Of a stretch of DNA of 10,238 nucleotides, positions 7,001 through 10,238 are shown in pieces. The position numbers were made by a program, and so were the translations under genes. The notes beneath the pieces were generated by a model. That model was given only the letters and a program-made list of their open reading frames with translations, made no database searches and was not told the origin of the DNA. Position 1 is the first letter of the stretch, and each line of letters starts with the position of its first letter. Source of the stretch: Ichthyophonus hoferi (taxonomy: Eukaryota > Opisthokonta > Ichthyosporea > Ichthyophonida > Ichthyophonidae); assembly GCA_002751075.1 (NCBI GenBank), contig NAOQ01000237.1:4959-15196 (forward strand), given 5' to 3'.

Positions 7001-9328
7001 TAAAAATTAGTATTAAAATATTTAAAAATGGCAGGACGACCAACTCCCCCCAAGTTGAACCAGTCATAACACTCCGAGGACACGTGGGGCCAGTACTCAG
7101 TGTAGCATTAGATAGTCAATTGTCATTGGGCTATAGTGCAGGAGCAGATGGCGTTGTTAAAGCCTGGAACCTGCCTAAAATGGACTATGATATTTATGGA
7201 ACCTATGGTATGTATGTATATAAGTGTATTGTATTTTATTATATTGTAGTGTATTGTACTATGATGAATTATCAAACTATATTACAATAGATCTTATTCT
7301 TCTCTATCCTAACTTGTCTCTCTCTCCCTCTCTCTCTTCCTCTCTATAGATCGTAGTACCTGTGCAGGTAACTTCATTGGTCATACGAATGCGATCTGGT
7401 CTCTAGCCTCTCATCCAACCACAAGTACGATTGTGTCAGGATCCAGTGATGGTACTTGTAAAGTGTGGTCTGCCAATAGGGATGACCCATTGCTCCGTAC
7501 CTTGGAATCCTGCAATCCTACTGGTAAGCTATCATTTATCTTGGTGTTAATACTGACCAGAACCAATCGTAAATAGCTATTAAAATTATATTATAAATTA
7601 TTATACTTATTTAGTTGGCAACCTATATATATATTATAACCTAATGCAGGTATTGAAGAACCAGGCTTTAAAATATATTTATAAAATTATAATTGAGCCT
7701 ACCGTAGTATTTCTACTACCTGGAGCCAATCATTATCTATCGGGCAACTAAACATAAATTTTAATTTTTTAAAAAGTGAACATTTCAGTGGTTTGAATTG
7801 GATAGTGAGCTATTTTACTGGTCAATAAAACCTCGGAACAAATAATTTGTGACGTGATTAATTTAGAAATAGTTACTGATTGCTTGGACTGATTGCCCAT
7901 TAATCTGTATTTTCTCCAGTAAGAAGCTAAAGATTGCCATTTATACGCATTGATTTAAAATCAATTAGATAATAATATTTTAAAACATAGACTGACACTG
8001 TAATACACGTACCTTTACCTATCACACACCCTTTCTCTCTCTTCTCCTTCTCTCTTCTCTCTCTCCCTCTCCCTCTCCTTCTTCTTTCTCAGCTGTACCT
8101 ACCTCTCTAGTGTTCTTAGACCCTACCAAACTAGCTATTGGTCATGTGTCATGTGATCTGGTTATCTATGATTACGAATCGGGTCGACCCGTCACCTCTG
8201 TGGATTCCAAGGCCACTGCAGGTATGTAGATTCTTTATTTCCTTATATAGATATTACTGTAAAGTTTGGATTGGCTTCTTTTCTGCTTCTTATTTTTTGG
8301 TTATTGATTAGTAGGTAGGATAATATAATATAATATAAAAGATTATAATATAGATATATAAATATATACATTATTATTAACCTAATGTCTCTCTCTACAT
8401 GTGGACATAATACACTATACACTATATATAGACGGTACATTCTGTACGCAAATCAACTGTATTACCTCCCATCCTACCCTTCCCCTATTGGTGGCGGGCT
8501 ATGAGGACCATATGATTCGCTGGTTTGACACGAACACCGGTAGGTTCAACCTGATTTGATTGGATGGTATTTATATATTACGATATTTAATAGGAGGAAA
8601 GAAAGAGTGTGTATGCATATGTGATTTGATTCGATTTGTTGATTGGACCCGAATAATAAAGAGGAGGATAAACGAGTCGAATAATCAAATAGCGATTATG
8701 TTAAGGAAAAAAATAACTATGTTAGGAAATAATAACTATATATATTATATTTTATATATATAAATCTGCTCCATGATTGTAGATTGGTTAATAATTACTA
8801 TTTAAATTATAGAATTATATTTAATTGTGCATTATGATGAGATTGATAACTGGGTCCCTATTTATATTTTAGATCTTAATTCTAATTGGTTATTTACCCT
8901 GCAGGTAAGTGTGTACATGAGATGGCGGCTCATTTAGGATCTGTGACGTCACTGGCTTTTGATCCTACTGGCTTATACTTAGCATCTACAGGTAGGGATT
9001 GATGCATTATGTTTAATGTTATATTTTATATTTTAAATAAAAAAATTGGTTGTATAATAGATGTATTATGTAGATATAGTGGTATATTGTAAATCTTAAA
9101 TCTCATTTACTTATTGGACCATTATACTATATTAATACCATTCATCCAATCACAACAGGGCATGATAGTAGTATCCGCCTATGGGACAGCAGTAATTATA
9201 ACTGTGTGCAAGAGATGGCGTCTCATAGGCGGAAAGGAGATGAATCTATTCACTCGTTGGTGTTTCATCCGGAATTGCCTTATATGGCAACTGGTGGGGC
9301 TGACGCGTCACTAAAAATCTATAGCTAA
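2183..9328 (+). CDS. STRN: Striatin-family STRIPAK scaffold protein (PP2A B''' regulatory subunit), 17 coding exons
   Basis: Exons: 2183-2350, 2721-2824, 3045-3088, 3444-3513, 3702-3894, 4455-4646, 5054-5110, 5339-5438, 5786-5883, 6107-6165, 6569-6691, 7035-7207, 7350-7523, 8093-8221, 8432-8539, 8905-8991, 9159-9328. All introns are GT-AG and the phases agree; the product is 682 residues, against about 750-800 in vertebrates, the shortfall being in the linker. Order: striatin N-terminal domain at about 24-140 with FLQSEWTKF (33-41), a coiled coil to about 91 containing RRIKMLEYALKQER (78-91), and QYLSEVGYTDT (129-139); a charged linker to about 350; seven WD40 blades at 354-682. Known for the family: cytoplasmic oligomeric scaffold that joins PP2A A/C, MOB4, STRIP1/2 and CCM3-GCKIII kinases and thereby dephosphorylates Hippo-like kinases. 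Seen here: both functional ends intact and no internal stop. Vertebrates have three paralogs and this is probably the single ancestral type. The identification is firm; the least certain borders are the exon 5 donor and the start codon. Confidence 0.95.
2494..2657. repeat. Pentanucleotide array in intron after exon 1 (TATAC / CTGTA)
   Basis: TATTATATTA words pass into TATAC repeats and then into a tract of CTGTA units around 2610-2640. Neighbouring blocks differ by single T/C substitutions, as expected from slippage with point mutation. Confidence 0.85.
2721..2824 (+). CDS. STRN: Striatin exon 2: coiled coil
   Basis: Residues 57-91, from acceptor CTAAG to donor AAAG|GTATGT, phase 0 in and 2 out. 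DLVRRIKMLEYALKQER (75-91) is identical to my memory of the human protein, and the 23 residues before and including the RR align with human without a gap. This is the most conserved block of the gene and fixes the frame. Confidence 0.95.
3045..3088 (+). CDS. STRN: Striatin exon 3: short linker after the coiled coil
   Basis: A 44-nt exon for residues 91-106, from acceptor GGTGCAG to donor GAAG|GTAAAA, phase 2 in and 1 out. The sequence (RTKNGVTIEKPQFTE) is not conserved, but its position and phases are forced by exons 2 and 4. It is shorter than the vertebrate equivalent. Confidence 0.8.
3089..3443 (+). other. Intron after exon 3
   Basis: No coding content or microsatellite. It contains two CCAATCA words (3173, 3303) and long A/T stretches. 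Confidence 0.7.
3444..3513 (+). CDS. STRN: Striatin exon 4: basic segment before QYLxEVGYTDT
   Basis: Residues 106-129, acceptor ATATATAG, phase 1 in. The donor must be ACA|GTACGT, because CA plus the first A of exon 5 restores Gln before Tyr-Leu-Ser. A second GT four bases on would shift the frame. The basic residues at 116-129 (RKQSSRNLIRQ) lie where vertebrate striatins have their calmodulin-binding segment; calmodulin binding here is inference from position. Confidence 0.85.
3654..3696. repeat. CCTAT pentanucleotide tract before exon 5
   Basis: About eight CCTAT-like units immediately before the TATATATAG acceptor. The tract supplies the pyrimidine-rich part of the 3' splice site. Confidence 0.8.
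3702..3894 (+). CDS. STRN: Striatin exon 5: YLSEVGYTDT block and acidic linker
   Basis: Residues 130-193. The start is fixed by YLSEVGYTDTLL, which matches the human YLQEVGYTDTIL. The end is less certain: phase 0 is required to join exon 6, and GAAAAT|GTAGAT at 3895 is the best phase-0 donor, with CAA|GTGAAG near 3821 as an alternative. Left unspliced, the frame runs on to a TAG at 3985-3987. The acidic tail is not conserved. Confidence 0.75.
3990..4051. repeat. (TA)n followed by (TCTA)n in intron after exon 5
   Basis: A pure TA run at 3990-4018, then a short CATG-containing bridge and (TCTA)6 to about 4050. Likely to vary in length between individuals. Confidence 0.9.
4246..4353. repeat. 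TATTG/TATAT array with a 29-bp higher-order unit
   Basis: A 29-bp unit at 4280-4308 is repeated exactly at 4309-4337, with a partial third copy to about 4353. Sequence before it is a simple TATTG/TATTA mix. Confidence 0.8.
4379..4450 (+). repeat. CT-rich polypyrimidine tract at exon 6 acceptor
   Basis: About 70 nt almost purely of C and T, mostly TC dinucleotides, ending just before CCTATAAG. It serves as the pyrimidine tract of the 3' splice site and is also a simple repeat. Confidence 0.85.
4455..4646 (+). CDS. STRN: Striatin exon 6: linker
   Basis: Residues 194-257, preceded by a CT-rich tract of about 75 nt and acceptor CCTATAAG, ending at CAAAG|GTATGT, phase 0 on both sides. The content is charged, with SPKRSPYP (242-249) resembling a proline-directed phosphorylation site. 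I see no close match in vertebrate striatins. The frame is open and the codon use resembles the flanking coding exons. Confidence 0.78.
4915..4968. repeat. TATAA pentanucleotide tract in intron after exon 6
   Basis: Repeated ATAAT/TATAA words with scattered single-base changes, followed by a short (TA)n at about 4972-4982. Confidence 0.7.
5054..5110 (+). CDS. STRN: Striatin exon 7: short linker exon
   Basis: A 57-nt exon, residues 258-276, between acceptor CTATACAG and donor AAAGAG|GTAATA, phase 0 on both sides, so it could be skipped in frame. The sequence PEVPDEGPIKSILEAGKKE is not recognisable on its own; support comes from splice signals and phase. Confidence 0.7.
5159..5264. repeat. GTATA/GTATG pentanucleotide array in intron after exon 7
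   Basis: About 20 units of TATAG, with TAGAG variants and a terminal block of TATGG variants. The opposite-strand open frame across it is a shadow of the repeat. Confidence 0.9.
5339..5438 (+). CDS. STRN: Striatin exon 8: linker, 3' end lies inside a minisatellite
   Basis: Residues 277-310, acceptor GGTTGCAG, donor CCAAAG|GTATAG, phase 0 in and 1 out. DWDVKFD and LTKMMKSMDRKK resemble, in position and charge, the human DWEKED and ITKLKEQYKKERKGKK region. The last ten or so residues (GGSSRNITK) are encoded by the first unit of a tandem repeat that continues through the intron. Confidence 0.8.
5405..5652 (+). repeat. 33-bp minisatellite spanning the exon 8/intron 8 border
   Basis: Seven units: a G run, then TCTAATAGGAATATTACTAA and AGGTATA. 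Unit 1 lies largely in exon 8 and supplies its last codons and its donor. Later units lie in the intron, with spacing 33-37 bp. GT dinucleotides in donor-like AAG|GTATA context recur at 5506, 5543, 5576, 5609 and 5642; unit 2 has lost it. Confidence 0.92.
5786..5883 (+). CDS. STRN: Striatin exon 9: linker before the propeller
   Basis: Residues 310-342, acceptor ACTAGCAG, donor ATTGCT|GTAAGG, phase 1 in and 0 out. ELGSLGGLSLDDD (322-334) resembles the human ELGLGELAGLTV stretch that precedes the WD40 domain, including the acidic residues after it. Confidence 0.83.
6107..6165 (+). CDS. STRN: Striatin exon 10: entry strand of the WD40 propeller
   Basis: A 59-nt exon, residues 343-362, acceptor CACCAATAG, donor CGCAG|GTAATT, phase 0 in and 2 out. 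LWKPKYTLRS (353-362) corresponds to the human TWNPKFTLRS, the first strand of blade 1. Confidence 0.9.
6166..6568 (+). other. Intron after exon 10
   Basis: AT-rich, one TGATTGG word at 6433, and the CT tract at the 3' end. No coding content seen. Confidence 0.75.
6533..6562 (+). repeat. CT-rich tract at exon 11 acceptor
   Basis: TCTCTCTCC repeats leading into CCTTATAG, forming the 3' splice site pyrimidine tract. Confidence 0.8.
6569..6691 (+). CDS. STRN: Striatin exon 11: WD40 blade 1
   Basis: Residues 362-403, after a CT tract and CTTATAG. SHLDNIHSVAFH, then TGSADETVKLWSL (381-393), aligns with the human SHFDGIRALAFH and TASEDHTLKMWNL. The frame requires the donor AGAGG|GTGGGT at 6692; the GTAAAA four bases later would shift the frame. 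Confidence 0.9.
6740..6800 (+). repeat. Dispersed repeat, copy A (intron after exon 11)
   Basis: 61 bp aligned without gaps to copy B at 7630-7690 with 53 matches. The shared core includes TATATTATAA, CTAAT, TATTGAA, CAGG and a final ATTTATAAAATTAT. Weak similarity may continue for another 15-20 bp. No target-site duplication or terminal inverted repeat could be assigned. Confidence 0.75.
7035..7207 (+). CDS. STRN: Striatin exon 12: WD40 blade 2
   Basis: Residues 403-461, acceptor AATGGCAG (poor pyrimidine tract), donor TATG|GTATGT, phase 2 in and 1 out. VEPVITLRGHVGPVLSVALD, then AGADGVVKAWN, matches human VEPIYTFRAHKGPVLCVVM and GGTDGLIQGWN. The open frame also extends upstream into the intron, but joining GG+G at 7035 keeps the frame and the expected spacing. 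Confidence 0.9.
7306..7346 (+). repeat. CT-rich tract at exon 13 acceptor
   Basis: Nearly 40 nt of T and C before CTCTATAG. Confidence 0.8.
7350..7523 (+). CDS. STRN: Striatin exon 13: WD40 blade 3
   Basis: Residues 461-519, after a CT-rich tract and CTCTATAG, donor CTACTG|GTAAGC, phase 1 on both sides (174 nt). IGHTNAIWSLASHP (470-483) and SGSSDGTCKVWSA (490-502) match human LGHTDAVWGLAYSA and SCSADGTLRLWNT, with the GH, D and W of a canonical blade. Confidence 0.93.
7630..7690 (+). repeat. Dispersed repeat, copy B (intron after exon 13)
   Basis: Partner of the copy at 6740-6800, same orientation, about 87% identical. It lies in the middle of the second-longest intron of the gene (7524-8092), which has no other recognisable content apart from the CT tract at its 3' end. 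Confidence 0.75.
8029..8091 (+). repeat. CT-rich tract at exon 14 acceptor
   Basis: About 60 nt of almost uninterrupted pyrimidine ending in TTTCTCAG, the strongest acceptor in the gene. Confidence 0.85.
8093..8221 (+). CDS. STRN: Striatin exon 14: degenerate WD40 blade 4
   Basis: Residues 519-562, after about 60 nt of CT tract, acceptor TTTCTCAG, donor TGCAG|GTATGT, phase 1 on both sides (129 nt). VPTSLVFLDPTKLAIGHVSC and LVIYDYESGRPV follow the human blade that reads VDLVSSDPSHMVASFSKG and SIFNMETQQ. As in vertebrates this blade lacks a clear GH and WD signature. Confidence 0.9.
8432..8539 (+). CDS. STRN: Striatin exon 15: WD40 blade 5
   Basis: Residues 562-598, acceptor CTATATATAG, donor CACCG|GTAGGT, phase 1 on both sides (108 nt). 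QINCITSHPTLPLLVAGYED (568-587), then IRWFDTNTG, matches human QINRVISHPTLPISITAHED and IKFYDNNTG. Confidence 0.95.
8540..8904 (+). other. Intron after exon 15
   Basis: The + strand open frame inside it (from 8560) is AT-biased, has no recognisable protein and starts within the intron, so it is not called as a gene. Two TGATTGG words lie near 8557 and 8640. Confidence 0.75.
8905..8991 (+). CDS. STRN: Striatin exon 16: WD40 blade 6
   Basis: Residues 598-627, acceptor TACCCTGCAG, donor CTACAG|GTAGGG, phase 1 on both sides (87 nt). GKCVHEMAAHLGSVTSLAFD (598-617) and PTGLYLAS match human GKLIHSMVAHLEAVTSLAVD and PNGLYLMS. The exon itself opens with GTAAGT, so the acceptor is fused to a perfect donor-like sequence. 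Confidence 0.95.
9159..9328 (+). CDS. STRN: Striatin exon 17: end of blade 6 and blade 7, stop
   Basis: Residues 627-682 and TAA at 9326-9328; acceptor TCACAACAG, phase 1 in. GHDSSIRLWD (627-636), HRRKGDESIHSLVFHP (649-664) and TGGADASLKIYS match human SHDCSIRLWN, HRKKFEESIHDVAFHP and SAGADALAKVFV, ending within one residue of the human C-terminus. Confidence 0.95.
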
Positions 9329-9333
9329 ATAAA
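9328..9333 (+). terminator. Poly(A) signal AATAAA overlapping the stop codon
   Basis: AATAAA begins at the last base of the TAA stop. A cleavage site 10-30 nt on would give a 3' UTR of only about 20-40 nt. No other AATAAA lies on this strand until about 10029. Usage is inferred. Confidence 0.5.
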
Positions 9334-10238
9334 TATAAATAGATTTGCAATTTAATGTAAATTCAGTTTCACCACGTAGCGTGTGTTTAGAATGATATAA
9401 ATTAACCACTGTGTGGTTGAGATAATTGGCCACCTAGCATACGCCATTAAATAACATTAAATTGCTAATTAGCTAATTAATCCATATATGGTATACCATT
9501 GTCAAATATAACTCCATATACAACTTAGGCTAAGTAACTATAATTATATTTATTTATTTAATTCTGGGTTCTGAAGTATTGTATGTAAAAAATACTATAT
9601 TTAGAACGTATATGAGAGTTCTGTTTGAGACAGATTGAGGGCTCAGGATAACAGCTTAAGATAAAGACTGGGCATCTTACGTTTACCCTATGCTTTACCG
9701 TTCTGACAAGAGCATCATTCGGTGTTTAATCCATGATACTCTTATATGATTGGCCTAAATATATTAAAATTATTATTGGCTAGAACTTTTATAAAGAAAT
9801 TAAACTGATTCTTGTTTGATGCACTATTTGTTGTATTGTTATTGTATTACAGGGCTCCAAAACTATTGGTCAACAATGCTTTACATCTATAAATTAAAAT
9901 ACATTTAAAAATATATTATCCAATGATTAACATTGTTTAAGCTTTAATATTAAACTATAACCTATAATAACCTTTATGCATGTTCTGAATATACATTAGG
10001 TAGTGGTCGTACCTTGAAATCTGTCAAAAATAAAATCTCTGTACATGTATATGGCTATATGTAGTATCACTCACCTTGGTGTGAGTACTGCATATTATAC
10101 AGCATGTCTTGGGCAGTCTACAGACTAAAGCCCTTGCTAGCTCCTCCTTAATTTCACGTCACCGATAAGAGAATAGATAAGCCTTCAGTTTTGTCAAATA
10201 TCACTAATTAGCATTTAGTTCTGTTTTGGGGTATCAAA
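9334..10238. other. Downstream region
   Basis: Mostly AT-rich and without clear genes. The right edge (9974-10238) has - strand splice-like signals that could be the end of a convergent gene. A 6-bp inverted repeat, ACTCAC...GTGAGT, lies at 10069-10086. Confidence 0.5.

Noticed and set aside
6985-7034. Upstream extension of the exon 12 open frame (ATG at 6985)
   Set aside because: It is intron sequence: AT-rich, no match to striatin, and the acceptor at 7034 restores the conserved frame.
8560-8763. + strand open frame of 67 codons
   Set aside because: It is wholly intronic with AT-driven composition and no recognisable domain or splice support.
9114-9314. + strand open frame of 66 codons overlapping exon 17
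   Set aside because: It is an out-of-frame shadow of exon 17, whose true frame matches striatin to the C-terminus.
1-10238. Search for CRISPR arrays, operons, tRNA/rRNA, transposase, reverse transcriptase or virus-derived genes
   Set aside because: The tandem repeats have no regular spacers, the gene is intron-rich and eukaryotic, and no mobile-element protein was seen in any open frame.

Overview
The window holds one complete eukaryotic protein-coding gene on the + strand, a striatin-family gene (vertebrate STRN/STRN3/STRN4; Drosophila Cka). It is split into 17 well-supported coding exons between 2183 and 9328, with a probable extra first coding mini-exon at 1036-1049. Every exon was placed by reading the frame through GT-AG junctions with matching phase and by comparing the product with remembered vertebrate striatin. 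The spliced frame is 2049 nt including the stop, giving 682 residues from the ATG at 2183, or 687 if translation starts at 1036. It has no internal stop and uses the standard code.

The organism is an animal with a compact, very AT-rich genome: introns are about 140-570 nt, apart from a first one of about 1.1 kb, and they are full of microsatellites. A sponge or another early-branching metazoan would fit, but the sequence does not prove it. Nothing prokaryotic, viral or transposon-coding was seen.

Layout: 1-1035 is AT-rich non-coding upstream DNA with a 24-T run and a decayed 21-bp tandem repeat. Then come the candidate first mini-exon and a long first intron carrying about 370 bp of TAGTATAATAG-type repeat. 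2183-3894 encodes the N-terminal striatin domain (caveolin-binding-like motif, dimerising coiled coil, the QYLxEVGYTDT block). 4455-5883 encodes a divergent charged linker. 6107-9328 encodes a seven-repeat WD40 propeller. 9329-10238 is the downstream region: an AATAAA overlaps the stop codon, and there is a weak hint of a convergent - strand gene at the right edge.

In animals striatins are the scaffold (PP2A B''' subunit) of STRIPAK: the coiled coil binds PP2A A/C, and the propeller and linker recruit MOB4, STRIP1/2 and, through CCM3, the GCKIII kinases. This copy keeps both ends and looks functional.

I did not find a new biological system. The most unusual signals concern splicing: a minisatellite that straddles the exon 8/intron 8 border and repeats the 5' splice site several times; an acceptor fused to a perfect donor at exon 16; a run of symmetric 1-1 WD40 exons; and a 61-bp dispersed repeat shared by two introns.
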